Below are positions 8,912 to 21,138 of a DNA stretch of 64,000 nucleotides, in pieces. Made by a program: the position numbers and the translations under genes. The stretch is from Gnetum montanum. Lineage: Eukaryota; Streptophyta; Gnetopsida; Gnetales; Gnetaceae. Each line of letters begins with the position of its first letter. The stretch's first letter is position 1. The DNA lies in the NCBI GenBank assembly GCA_015680685.1, contig MNCI01007639.1, positions 764,978 through 828,977 on the forward strand, in the 5' to 3' direction. The notes under the pieces are model-generated. The model made no database searches, had not been told where the DNA came from, and saw only the letters and a list, made by a program, of their open reading frames with translations.

Positions 8912-11900
8912 ATGTCTTCTTCTTCTCATAAAAGCACTTCACCACCTAGGGATCACACAAGAGACAGTTGGTGGTCTAACACACGTAACCAAGAACCACC
9001 AGTTCCTCAACAGTATCAGGTAGTGTATACTCATCACAATGAGTATATACCCAATTTTACCTTTATCCTCCATCAGGATGAACAACTGCGCTAAAGAGAC
9101 CTGCAAGGTAACATAGTGTTACCCCCAGATCAGGCAGTCCCTAACATGCTCCTTCATGCTCTTGCACAGATAGGCATGATGAAATTATATGCTGAATACA
9201 TTGCAAAAGATTATGACACAAGGGATTACCATCCCACAGCAGTGCAACGCCTAAGGGACTCACGACAGGAGAGTCATCACACATCATTGAAGGGTAAAGG
9301 ACCCCGCAACGCTTCACCTGTCATAAGAGAAGTTAAGCGTGGTGAACCTATCTCAATAGGTTCTCCACAAAATGATGTTCCTCCTCCTAACAAGATTGAG
9401 GAGGTGGTGTATCAGAACCTTTGCTCCATGATACACAACCTTGGTTCTGATGCCCACGAGCACCAAGTGTTCAATAAGGGAACACAAATAAATGATAAGG
9501 ATGGGCAGTCTGATTGTCATCATGATCAGGGTCGTAGCCACTGAAGTGAAGGTAAGAAACATCATCATGGCGATGGTTCCCCTTCTTCTTTCCCTTCATC
9601 ACACCATTCACCCTCTCCTTCCACATCAGGGTGCAGTCACAAAGAGCACAACGGTGAGGATAAGGGTAAGCGAGATGAGAGACCTCAACGAGAGAGTCAA
9701 GAGCGAGGATGAATGCATTCTAGAGAGTCAAGGAATAGAAGGGAAAGTAAGGAACCACGTAGGCATCATAGACGTCATGAGAGAGATGATAATGATGAAC
9801 CCCTACTAGCAACCTAGAGTATGTTAGACATTACAGAGGCTGTGAGGATACCTACAAGGCACCAAAAAGATAGTCGGATCAAGAGACTAGACATGAACAA
9901 TATTCCACGGTTTGAGGGGGGATACAACACTGATCTACAGAACCACTTATAGGAATTCCACGATGCCTGTGCCTTGCAAAATATTGAAAATGAGTGGTAG
10001 AAGTTAAAGTTGTTCCCTAGGACACTCATAAAAGAAGCAGAAAGTTGGTACTGGTCTTTAGAGCCGAAAACCATTAGGAGGTGGAGTACAATGCTAGAAT
10101 TTTTTAACGATAAATACCAAATGTACTCCAGAGTGTTCATCTTACGTAAGTAGATCCAGGGATGGAAGCAAGATAATCATGAACCCTTGGATGCTACCAT
10201 GGGCTGATATTATGCATTGCTACATCGTTGCTCGGGCCATGGTTATGCACAATGGGATCAACTCTGCCACCTCGTAGATGGGCTAAGACATGAAACTAGG
10301 AGAACCATTGGGACATATGCCCAAGGGACATTATTTAAACTTAGATCCCATGAAGTCCATCAATTGTTGGAGCAACTAGCTAAAGAAGAAGGGGAGCTAC
10401 AGAAAAGAGAAAGTGTGAAAGAATATAACTACAATCCTTCCCTCCGAAATAAGGAAGTAAGATTCTATGAGGAAGAGGATGAGTCACCACTCAAGGAGTT
10501 GGTGAATAGAAAAACCTTGTCACTTCAAAGGTTAACAATCAAAGTGTTGGCTAAGGTAGATCAAATGTGGGACTCCTTAGATAGTAGATTCGAAACTGTC
10601 CTGAAAATCGTAGAGGAGTCTAAGGAGCGAAGTAGTGACTCAGATAAGAAAAAGAGAAGAGATTTAAGCTGTGCACATGACAAGGGTAAGGAAAAAATGA
10701 CTATCACCGATGAGGTTGTGGATTTGGATACAGACAATAACAGTGGATGTGAGATCTATCAATATGACCATCCTAAGGGATGTTGCCCAATAATCTCACA
10801 TCTGCAAGAGTCCGGGGTGTATGCACTTAACCTAAGACTAAATAGATGGCAAGCACCCCAAAGGTTACCTTATCCCCAAGGTAATCCAAGGCAGTTTCAC
10901 CAATCATTAACATATTATCCAAGTGGAACTTTGCCACAACCTATCAGGTAACATCAGCAGTGGCAATACCCACAATCATGGGGGATGCCACCACCTAGAC
11001 AACAATACCCTTACTGGCAACCAGACCCGTATGGCTATTACTTGCAATAGTCAATTTCTCCAAGTGACTCTATGGGTCACACAACCCCACAACATCACTA
11101 CCAAGTTTGGGAGTATTTTAGGACTCCTTCTCCTCTAGGAGGCACACCACATGCATACCATCCTTTGAATCTATTTGCCACTCATACACCGATAGTTCCA
11201 CTACCACCCACTCCAACGATGCAAGGGAAACTCCCCACTCAACCGCAACAACATAATGCTACGAGAGCCATAAACCTTCAACCCACTACTGGTTCTGACA
11301 ACCGTACAAAGAGAAGACCTTTCTTCAGAACCAAGAGTCCAAACAAGCTCTCACAACCACAATAGGTTGAGTCTATGACCACTCCTCCAACAAATAAGGC
11401 TTCGGAGCTCCCTTCAAACCAACAACAGGGCTCAACGCATATGGTTATGTTAACACATACCGTTACTAGCTAGATCAAGGTAGACCACCTTCCCAGGAAA
11501 CTCTCTGACCCTGGAAGTCCCTTAATCTATCTCTAAGTCACTTGGAATGAACCTTGTAAGGCTCTTCTTGACTCAAGTTCCAGAGTCAACTTAATATCAC
11601 AAGAGATGTATAAAGCTTGGAACCTGCCTCCACTCAAGAAGAGCAATATTCAGCTAGATCTGGGTGACTAGTCCATCACCATTCCTTTGGGATTGGTGAA
11701 GGACATCATTACCACTGTGTGTGGTTGGTCATACCTAGCTGATTTCCTAGTGATAGAAGTTAACAGTAACAAAGGGAACTTCCCAATTATAATGGAAAGG
11801 GCATGGCTCAGCACCATCAACATGTGCCTAGGAATCTGTGATCTTTCCTTGGAAATATCTAAGGAAAACATTTATGGAAAGATCGAGAAGAAGAAAGTTC

Positions 11901-12229
11901 CATGCATCACATACAGTGACTCAGAGGGTGATGACATGGAGGAATGCTCAACATTTCCTACATGTAACCGATGTGCACCAAAGGATAACATACAAAGGTG
12001 CCTATATGTAGCAACCACACAATAAGAGAACACCTAGTTGTTGACAGCTCATCAAGAGAGCAGCCCACCAACATGCATGGAACGAACTGGGGGAACAACT
12101 CACACCCACAACGAAGGCATAGATATATTGGAGTATGAGCGTTGTCGACTTCCATCCCTTAACCTGAAAACATCAATCGGGAGAAGTTGGACACTTCTAA
12201 AAAAATTAAATAGACATTCATTATTTTAG
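8912..12229 (+). pseudogene. gag-pro: R2 Gag-protease, one frame broken only by nonsense mutations
   Basis: A single frame of about 1105 codons runs from the ATG at 8912 to the TAG at 12227-12229. Premature stops (for example 9092, 9542, 10949, 11048, 11363, 12023) are nearly all one C-to-T change from CAG, CAA or CGA, and I saw no frameshift. In order: a Ser/His-rich N-terminus; the capsid-like core at about 9900-10350 (FPRTLIKEAESWYWSLEP); an acidic segment; a motif ending YDHPKGCC at 10748-10786; a Pro/Gln-rich region; and a protease-like part at about 11555-11850 with LDSSSRVNLISQEMY and PIIMERAWL, in place of the usual LDGGS...PIILGRPWL. No pol follows. Confidence 0.75.
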
Positions 12230-14153
12230 ATATCTCCCTTTCCATTCAGTCATGGGGGAGATGGCCACCTATGCTGATCATTTGAAGCCCTTAGTTTCTT
12301 TTAAGTTTTTGTTTTACACATTTTTGTTTTACAAATTTCTTTAACTTTTCTTGTTTTTGTTTTACAACATCGTTTATACTTCTTTATTTCTTTGTGTATG
12401 TGTGTTTATCCATTTTGATTAAGTTTGTCACCCAATAAGTGCTATCGAATGATGGTATGAACTATACTCCATTGATTGCTAATGTTTGGTTTTTACATTT
12501 AAGTTATGATGTTGATACTAAGGTATGGTTCTTTTGATATGACAGGAAATGAGTCCACTTCATCCATACATCAACAAATTTTAATGGTCTCTCTTGGCTT
12601 GAAAATGTACAGTCCATTTCTAAATAAGAACTATAACGAATCGGTGACTAGGCATTTCTCAAACTAAGGAAGGACTCAAGGATTGAAAAGGGTGTGACTT
12701 TAAGGGAACTTGATGCATTTGTGTTGGCCATTCTCTTAGGTGCTTGGATGTGTTCTTCTTGAGTTTTCTTACCACTTCAATGTTATCCAATTATTGAGAA
12801 GCTGAGTAAATAAAAATAATAATTCTTTGCATGGTGTGGTTCTCACGCATAAACACATAAAACATAAAAAAAATAACAACAATGAGAATTCAAAGCACAC
12901 CCCTTAGAAGAAATAATCATTTGGGCTACAAGCACTAGTTATGGAACTAAAATAAACATGTTCCCTCTAACTAAGACCCTTCTCACTTCCTATTCTCTCC
13001 TCCTTTGCTTCGTCGGAATGGTGGTGGCTCTTTGGAGAAGGCATTCTTATTACTTCGGCTGGATGGATTGGCTGAATGCATTAATGCAAAGTCACTGGAT
13101 GTGGTTTGTTGAGGCCGGACTTGGAATGGGATCTACTAAGTCACATTAATCATTAAATACACAAGGGGCTATACACCACCTTGTTCTTGAGACTCCATTC
13201 CATTCTCTTCTTTCCATCATTCTTTCTCCATTGTTTACCTCATTGTCAGTTGTATCATTAGTGTATATCTTGGTGGATGCATTGTTTTATTTTTGGTAAA
13301 TTCTTGTGGTTAAGACTTTAACTCTTATTCCAAATGACATCCCTAGAGCCTACAAACTCTTTGAATGTGGGATTGTCAGGGCATTAAGGGCATGAGCCTG
13401 CTTTGGGGAGGACCCACTAGCATTCCTATTTGATACACCAGTTAAATTCTTTCCCTTAAAATTTTTGCAATCCACTCTATTTTGCTCATTTCCATCTTGA
13501 CATCCATTTCATCAATGTTATGGTTGTCTCTTTTTCCCCACTTTTCTTGTTCCTTTTCTTTTTCTCCATTCTATCACTATTGGAGGCTCGCTCTTAGTCA
13601 TGGGGGTCCTGACCCAATTTTTTCAACTTTTGCCTAACCCCTACACCTTCGATAGTCACCATTATTATATCTCCAAACCTGCATCAGCCATACCACAACC
13701 CAGCCAATGGACCTTTCACCAAAGCAAGGTATCAACTGCATTGTAATTCATTTACCCTTGCTAATATAAAGACTGTGTTGTGTGTGCAGATGGTAATCAT
13801 ACAACAACGGATTGGATCTAGAGGGAACACTTGGAATGGATCGGTGCTAAAGCAGCTATGCAAGGAACGAGATGGATGGTGTGCTTATGGATAGACAACG
13901 AAAGGCACAATCTTGGCGTTGGCAGCAACAGACTTCTTCTCTCTTCTCTCTTCTCTCTCAGCTGCCAAATATAGCCTGATGTCAAATGTATAAGGTGTTC
14001 ACTCTTGTTGTACCAATGAACACCAGTCTTGTCATGTTCTATAATGATGATCCGTTCACATGTCATCCCATTCACCATTAGTTCCATTCAAGTCAATAAT
14101 CCCATACCTTCCCAATATTTTGTAAGGAACTCAAGGATGAGTTTTTATTCAAT
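12230..14153. other. R2 non-coding spacer with two internal PPT-like boxes
   Basis: I find no convincing gene here. AGTCATGGGGG occurs at 12248-12258 and 13596-13606, like the box that precedes the 3' LTR. A block near 12835-12905 (GGTGTGGTTCTCA ... AAAGCACACCCCTT) recurs inverted in R7 at about 57250-57395. The interval between the second box and the 3' PPT is only about 545 bp, whereas R8 carries its long ORF in the matching interval. Confidence 0.5.
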
Positions 14154-14163
14154 CATGGAGGTA
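14154..14163 (+). other. R2 polypurine tract
   Basis: CATGGAGGTA sits directly before the LTR start TGATGGG. It is preceded by a conserved CTCAAGGATGAGTTTTTATT segment that is also found before the 3' LTRs of R7 and R8. Confidence 0.6.
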
Positions 14164-14938
14164 TGATGGGAAGCGATATCGCATGTGTTGCGATATCTCA
14201 TCCCCTGCAATATCGTAGCATGCCACCAAATCTATAAATAAGAGGTGGCTCTTCCTTGTTTCGGAATCTAGATCTAGACCTTGAGAGAAACTTTGGTAGT
14301 TTTACCTCTCTAGAGATATAATAATTTCCATGTGCCCGCAATAGGAGTCCCAAAGTGAATGGATCTTTATTCGAGAAAATATTGTACCTAAGCACAAGTT
14401 TGTGTATGAAAATAAAGACGAACTTTTGGATAAACCTTGCAGTGCATGGACTAAGCTAAATAGGACTTTAATTAGTATTATTTATTGTTAATATTTAAAT
14501 GCTTTATTAGTTAATTAAATCTCTCTCAACCCTTCTCTCATAGTTAAGTGCATTCAGTACGACCGCTTTAAGCATGTGCGTTACGCTTGGTAATCCCAGT
14601 AACAAATAGCGTGTGGTAATCCCAGAAGGTTGCATTGGTTCAAGGTGTGAACGGCAAGTGGGAACGGATACTGATGCTAGCCATTAGAACTTAGTTAGTT
14701 AAAGTTAGTTACTTAGTCTCTTCACCCTTTCCCTCATTAGCATAGATGATAAAAGATAAAAGACATAAAAATCACATACCTCAGAATTACTTAACCATAC
14801 AACCGTGACACATACAAATGATTAACCTTAAGTGCTCCATAAGGTGTGTAGGCACTTAGTCTACAGAGTTCAACTAGATCACGTGTGAAAACGCTTGTAT
14901 TCGTATGGTTGAGTGTAGGGATACCTCGCCACTCATCA
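14164..14938 (+). repeat. R2 3' LTR, 775 bp
   Basis: Begins TGATGGGAAGC after the PPT and ends ACTCATCA. It matches the 8549-8765 remnant at its right end. The U3 contains several GATATC/AATATC boxes. The right flank (CCTAT) is R3 protease sequence; the matching left target duplication lies outside the window. Confidence 0.85.
14231..14240 (+). promoter_or_regulatory. TATA box of the R2 3' LTR
   Basis: TCTATAAATA lies about 70 bp into the LTR, downstream of the GATATC-rich start. The same arrangement is found in the other LTRs. Confidence 0.55.
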
Positions 14939-17900
14939 CCTATCACAAAATCCAAAGAAATTGATCCTTCAACTACAACCCAAGATCCATTAAAGGATTT
15001 AAGAACAAAATTCGCTATGTTTTACATGTGTTATGTTAAGCCTAAATGTTCAAAAATGCTATATGGTATTACATTGATCACTGTCCCATCATTCATATGC
15101 ACCCTATGTACTTTGTATTTCGCCACTCTTATTATTATAAAGAGAGGAACCTTGGTTATCTTACCATCTTGGGGGTTGGTATTCACCTCACTGTCATGGA
15201 ACAATAGTGTCATTGACCTCATGTCTTCCTTTGGTAAAGGTGGTATCATTACTATATGAATGGACTCTTCACTAGTAGGGATGTCCTCACTAATGAGAAA
15301 AGAAGTCAACATTTTCACTAGGGCCTCTCACTGAGTAGCTAAGGCCATTACCAAGTAATATAGGCTAAAAGATGTCTTCTTCCATTTCAAAGATTGCATA
15401 ACATGTTCCATTGCATTGAGGAAGTCCTTGTTGTTGGTTGCGGGTTACTCATTCTTGTTAGCTTTAACTTTGTCCATGCACCCCATGATGCAAACTTCAT
15501 ATTTTAGGGGTTATTCCTTGATCTCTTTCCCCTTCCCTCATGACTTGAGATCCTCTTGTCTTTGATTTGTTGAAGCATCCTGAATGTTAGAGCTCATGGG
15601 GATGGATGAAATAGGAGTTCACTTCAATGATCACACCTCCTTCCATGTCTTGGCCTACTTGTTTTCTTTGTTCCTAGGCTTTGGTACATACTTCTTGCAT
15701 TGTTTCATTAGTAATTTATTATTGTTATTATTTGGTTGAAAAGAAGTCATTGTGTTGGTCACCATAGGAGGACACTGTTTGGTTGTAGCAATAGGTTTGA
15801 TCATGGTGGGAAGGGGTGCCCTAATCAAAAAAGGCTCCTTGAAAGATGTAGGTGATGGTATTCTTACCAGAAAAGGAGGCCTTGAACTAGATGAAGTTGA
15901 AGGATCCTTGTCATTATGAGGAGATATTCGAAACATGAACAACTCCCATGCAAGACTTGGATTATTGCTTACATTGAATGCTAGTATGGTATATGGGCTA
16001 TCATTAGTATTCATTGGGTTCTTATAGACCTACAAGGATTCATTCTTTCATCTATCTAATTTAGAGGCATCAAGGGCTAATTCCCTATTATCTACCATCT
16101 TCTGCAAGTATCCTTGAGGGCTAAATAGAAATTGATGTCATGACTTGGCAATTGATGGTACTGGCAAAAACATCAAGCTTGAAGTACTTAGGCACCAAAA
16201 AGTCATCCTTGGTTACTAGAGTGGGATTCTTTGTGATTTTACATAGTCTATTATGCCTCGTACAGGCATTCTTAGTCATTTGTTTATATTGGATTCTCTA
16301 GCTCTTTAACAACTGATCAAAGAGTTCAGATTGCTTTAATGGTATCCTAGTATACTTTGACTAATCCTTCCTTTTAAAATTTGATCTTATGTTACTTGAT
16401 CTAGAGACCCCAGATGTTGACAATTGATTGTTGTTAGTAGGAGCCTTGGGTTGCTTTGTTTTGGATCCCTTCTCAATTTTAGTTCTTTTGGCCACAGTGG
16501 CCATGGCTACATTGTTTTTCCTTCCCTTCTCTTTATCCTTCCAAGTGTGTTGGTTCATCTATGCCATGTAGGCAAGGTCATGACTAGCCTCAATGGCTTC
16601 CTCTATGGTCTTGGTTTATGAAAAGACCTAGTTAAATGACTGTGGATCTAGAGAGTAAAGTTTTGACTTAATGAAGTTGTTAACTATCCCCTTGAATATA
16701 GTGAGAAGATGTATCTTAGATATAGGTTCTGGAATCTCATTAAGAAGAACATTCCATTGTTGTATAAACTTTTGTAGGGGTTCAAGGGGTTCTTGCTTGA
16801 CTTTCATTAGTTGATCAAGAGTTGTGTTGGATTTCATGTTATACTTAAAATGGTTAACAAATTGTGATATTAAGTCTTCAAGGGATGATATAGATTCTCT
16901 TAGTAACACATGGTACCAATCCAAGGCTTTCACAGTAAGGAACATAGGGAAGATTCACATTATGATATGTGTCCAACCTTGCAACAATAAGAATTCAAAA
17001 TGAAAGGTTATAAGGTGGATGTTAGGATTACCTTCGCCATTTTACTTTATGAATTAATGTATGGGAATGTTGTCATGAAGAGTTATCTATGGGATAGCAA
17101 GAATGATTGGATCATCTTGATAGATGTCCATGATTTTTACTATCTAGGTTGTGGAGGCCTTAAACTTATATAACTCTTTTCTAAAGTCCTGGATCATTTA
17201 AAATGCTTGATCTAGGTCTTGTGGCATTTCCTGTGGGTTGTAGTGTCTATACAAATGTTTGGGGCATGAGTTGAGAAACCTGTGACCTTGCAATGGGTTG
17301 TGGTATAGAAGAGAGAGGTTAAGTCATCATAGTTGTGCAAGGACTAAATAATGAAAATGATGTTTGTGCTAGTACGAGTGGAAAAAAGGGGACAAATAGT
17401 GTATGTAACCCTTGGGTTACTTAGGATCCAATTATGGGGTTCACTAGTATGGAGAATGGATGAGTAGTGATGAAGACCATCGGTGATGGCTATGCAGACT
17501 AAGGCTTTGTGAGAAAAGGCATAGAGGAGCACAGGGGTGTTGTTTGGAATACAAAATATTCTTGGTGGATTGCTATCATAGGTTTCAACCTAAACATGAT
17601 TGAGTACATGAAAGATGAAGATTGAGGCACCTATCCCATAGAAGTGGTAGGGGAGGCAAAAGTAGATTCAATGGTTTGATGAGCCAATTGTTGAAAGGGG
17701 CTCCCTATAAAGTTATTTGCTTCAAGCTCAACCCCAAACTCATCTTGCTCATCGTGTTGGCTTTTTGAACTAAGCTTCTCACTCTATTCATCCATCTCAA
17801 TTAGATGAGTCATTATAAATGCATAAGTATCATTGAATGGTATTTTGTTATAGGAAGAGGATGTGTACTCCTTTCCATTTTTATAGATTAGCTCATACTC

Positions 17901-18140
17901 ACATTTAGCCTTGGCCTCCATTCATGGAATGAGTAGGCTAGCTTGGACTTTGGCATAATTAAAGTTGTAGTGATCTTCATTTATGATCGAAAAATCTGAG
18001 CTTTGCCCCCTTATTCTAGGTGATTTCCTACACTCATCCATGGTAGGATTTTTTGGGTCATAGACCCTTACAACATCTTGGTTAGATGTCATATTGGTCA
18101 AGTTGAGGGGAAAGATAGTTGACTAGCTAAAAGACATAGT
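14939..18140 (-). pseudogene. gag-pro: R3 gag-protease remnant
   Basis: This is the minus-strand relative of the R1 gag-pro, much more decayed and AT-rich. The protease piece (15318 to 14939) includes HMNDGTVINVIPYSIFEHLGL and is cut by R2 before its C-terminal half. A Thr/Pro/Ser-rich linker follows at 15655-16014. The Gag core is at 16628-16945 (VKALDWYHVLLRESISSLED) and the N-terminal part extends to about 18140. There are frame changes and many stops. It is homologous to R5 at 29600-33110. Confidence 0.7.
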
Positions 18141-19376
18141 TACTGATTTAGACTTGGTTTAATAAAATGTATAATTAATTATTTAAATCATAATTCTAGT
18201 AAGTGGAATTGTTCAAGATGCAAAAGAGGTATGGTTGTAAACTATTGGGAACTATAATTGCAAAATGCAATGTAGGTTTTAGTGATATGGGGTACACCCT
18301 GTACTTAAATAAAATGTAATGGTTTTAACATTGGAAATACCAACTACACTAGGCTTTGCTAGTAGTGGCTACATTGGAGGGGGAAAGGAAAGTAGAATAG
18401 GCAACCAACAATTATTTTTCCCACTTACACTATGCTGGGGATTCTTCCTCTTGGTTAAAACAATTTTTGTATTTGAAAATGTGGATGTGAAATTTTATTT
18501 TTTAATCAATGGCTACATTGATGGTTGAAGGATCAATGCTATCCTTGTTAGAAAATTTCATAGCATGAAGGTTTGAGTGGTTGTGGTAGAGCAATGATAG
18601 TCTCCAGACCACATAAAGGTAGTATTGACTAGCATCCACATTGGCCTTGAAAAGTCCAGCAACTATTATAAAAATTTTCACAAAACCCAAATCTCCTACA
18701 ATCTCAATGCTAGGTTTTGGTGATAGGAAGATGGGTGAAAATGTTGATTTTTCTTGCAAGTTTGTTTGACAATAAAATCTAAATGGAATTTGTATTTGGA
18801 AAATGGCCAATGCTAGCCTTGTTGGAAAATTTCATAACAGATGGGTTTTCGTGGTTGTGGTAGAGAAATGTTGGCCTTTAACACACAAAGGCAAGTTCAA
18901 ATTGTAACCACATTGTACTACCTAAAAACTTTGATTGCTAGAAAATTGAAAATTCCAAAAAAATAGCTTTAACCTCAAATCTCAAGGGCCTCCAAAAACT
19001 AGGATTCGATATGTCCTAAATGGTCCAATAGATCACCCAAGGACTTAGAGAATGTAAAATAGTTAGCTTCATAATCTAGATGCTTCATAAGTCCTAAAAA
19101 TTTTACACCTTGCTACAATCCTCACTAGATTTACAACATTGGTGGTGCAAGGGGGTGAGATGTGTGGGGGTTTTTGGCTGCAAATATGAGCCATGCTCGA
19201 AGTCTCAAAGCCTAGGTTGCTCAACATTGTAGGACCACACATAATCTCAAATGGGTAAAAGGGATCATAATGGCTATGGGTTATGTGTTCCATGTTGAAT
19301 ATTAGTCCAAAAGCTTTTTGTTTTCCAAGGATTCTCCAAGCTATGAAATTCAAAAATCATGGAACCCTTTCATGGT

Positions 19377-20304
19377 TGATGAGTCATGATCTACTTGGCC
19401 TTGACATTGGAGCCTTGACATCTAATGAATTACTATTTTCTATCTACTCCGATGTCAAGTACACAACATTGGGGCTACAATGTTGGGTACGCGATGTCAA
19501 GGATCTTGGTGTGACATCAGGTATCTGACGTCAAGGGGGTATATGCTAGCCTATAAATATAATGCATGATCTCTTGATTTGGGATTAGTTTCTGCAAATA
19601 GTTTTTCATAGTTTTGTCAATAGAGTAGCTGAATTCTTGTAGTTTTATTTCATAATCTTAGAGAATAGTCAATGAGTGCCCACAAAGTGGATCTAAATCA
19701 GTTGTACAAAGTCTTATTCAACTGGCAATGTACCTGGACATATTCCATGAACAATAATAAGATCGAGATTGATTCTTATTCATTGCAGCACTTTGACTTA
19801 GATTAAATTTACTTTCCATGTAATTTAGTTTTCATATACCTAGATAATATTTACATTTTCATGCATGTTAATTAATTAACCATGTAAGTACAATCACTTT
19901 GAGTATGCATATGACTCTTGGTAATCCTAGCAATGCTTAATGTTTGGTAACTCAGTAGTGTTATATATGTTTGGGATGTGCACAAGAAGTGGGATCAAAT
20001 ACTTATGTTAGGGTAGTTGATTATTAATTAGCAATTAGATTACTTGAATTGATTATAAATTAAGTTTTAACCTATTGTTAATCGTAGAACAATAAAATCT
20101 AAAATAATAAAAATCATATGCGTCACTCTAGACTAAACCATATGTGACAAAGCTACCACTAGTCCAAGTGGGAAGACAATGAATTGCGATCAAGGCATAG
20201 TAATCTAGATCCCACAACTAGTCCCATCCATAGAATTCGATCAGATTGTGCATGAATGCTTGTGATTCATATAGTTGGACATAGGGGCATCTTGTTGCTC
20301 ATCA
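19377..20304 (+). mobile_element. R4: solo LTR, 928 bp, with target-site duplication
   Basis: Starts TGATGAGTCATG and ends TTGCTCATCA. It is flanked by ATGGT at 19372-19376 and 20305-20309. It aligns, inverted, with the R7 LTRs at 41959 and 60471. A TATA-like CCTATAAATATAATG is at about 19545-19559. The related LTR at about 35078-35084 lacks the insertion and gives the empty site. There is no internal region, so it arose by LTR-LTR recombination. Confidence 0.92.
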
Positions 20305-20783
20305 ATGGTACACAAGTTTAGATTATATAGATTTTATGGCCATGAATTTTGCTACAAATTTTTTGTGTAATTGCTGATAGATTGATGCTATGTGAAGGTG
20401 TTACAGATGTCTATGTATGGTAAGTTTTGATATCCCTAAGGTACCAAAACCATTTTGTTTACTAAAAATAGTAAACAAAAATTTTACCCACGTTGGGTTG
20501 TCCAATAACAACATTAGGCCTGTAGAAACCACATTGAGATGCATGGGCAATGTTGGGGTATGACATCTATCCTAGGGGTATAACACCCATGCTGAAGCTA
20601 TATGAGGTAGACTAGAGTAATGCTAGATCCATGATGGAGAAATGTTGAACCCATGCTAGAGCAATGCTAGGGAAAAGGTGCAACACTAAGGAGTAAGAGT
20701 AGCAACACTAGGGGGTCAGAGTTATACCCCCCAATGTTGGGCATGGGTGATGTCACCATCCCCTGCACCCACACACCCCACCA

Positions 20784-20816
20784 CCCCCCCCCCCCCCCCA
20801 AAAAAAAAAAAAAAAA
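20784..20816. repeat. C16-A17 homopolymer block
   Basis: Sixteen C are followed directly by seventeen A, inside the shared LTR. ORFs here are low-complexity artefacts. Confidence 0.9.
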
Positions 20817-21126
20817 TAGGTGTTTCCAGCGTAGTAAATGTTCTACCCCACATAAAAACCATCCAAATGCTAATTTTGGTAGTCCAAAAGGCATTTTTAA
20901 CCTCCCCAAGCCCAAATATAAGCATGATATGGCTTTTTTTCACTTGGGGATTAAGGCTATGAGCACTTATGAGGTATTTTTCAACTCCAAAAGCTAAAGT
21001 ATGTGAAACTTCATCTCTTAGATGGCTATTCTCATATTTTACAATGAAGTTTTAGCCTCAAGTTTTGTGGGATGAGGATTACAAAGCAAATAAGATTACA
21101 ACATGCAATTTTTGTGGTGTTTCATT

Positions 21127-21138
21127 GGCCCCTCTTTG
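21127..21138 (-). other. R5 polypurine tract
   Basis: CAAAGAGGGGCC on the minus strand, two bases before the LTR start TGAAACACC. Confidence 0.7.

Larger units (their letters stand above)
8549..14938 (+). mobile_element. R2: gag-pro-only gypsy retrotransposon interrupted by R1
   Basis: The 3' part of the 5' LTR (8549-8765) aligns with the end of the 3' LTR (14164-14938). R1 replaced the left part of the 5' LTR, so R2 continues left of the window. Inside are a tRNA-Asp-like primer site, one long decayed gag-pro frame, a spacer of nearly 2 kb without pol, and a polypurine tract. R2 itself interrupts the protease region of R3 at 14939. It is related to R7, R8 and R9 through its LTR ends, its gag and its PPT-like boxes. 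Confidence 0.82.
18411..21124 (-). repeat. LTR shared by R3 (5') and R5 (3'), interrupted by a solo LTR
   Basis: It starts (minus) TGAAACACC at 21124, and its right neighbour is a polypurine tract, so it serves as the 3' LTR of R5. On its other side lie the leader and gag of R3, so it also serves as the R3 5' LTR. It aligns with 33240-35977 and partly with 35978-37630. Without the solo LTR it is about 1.79 kb. The left boundary is approximate. Confidence 0.6.

Noticed and set aside
12958-13149. Hydrophobic 63-residue ORF in the R2 spacer
   Set aside because: Short, not conserved in the R7/R8/R9 counterpart, and without a recognisable domain.
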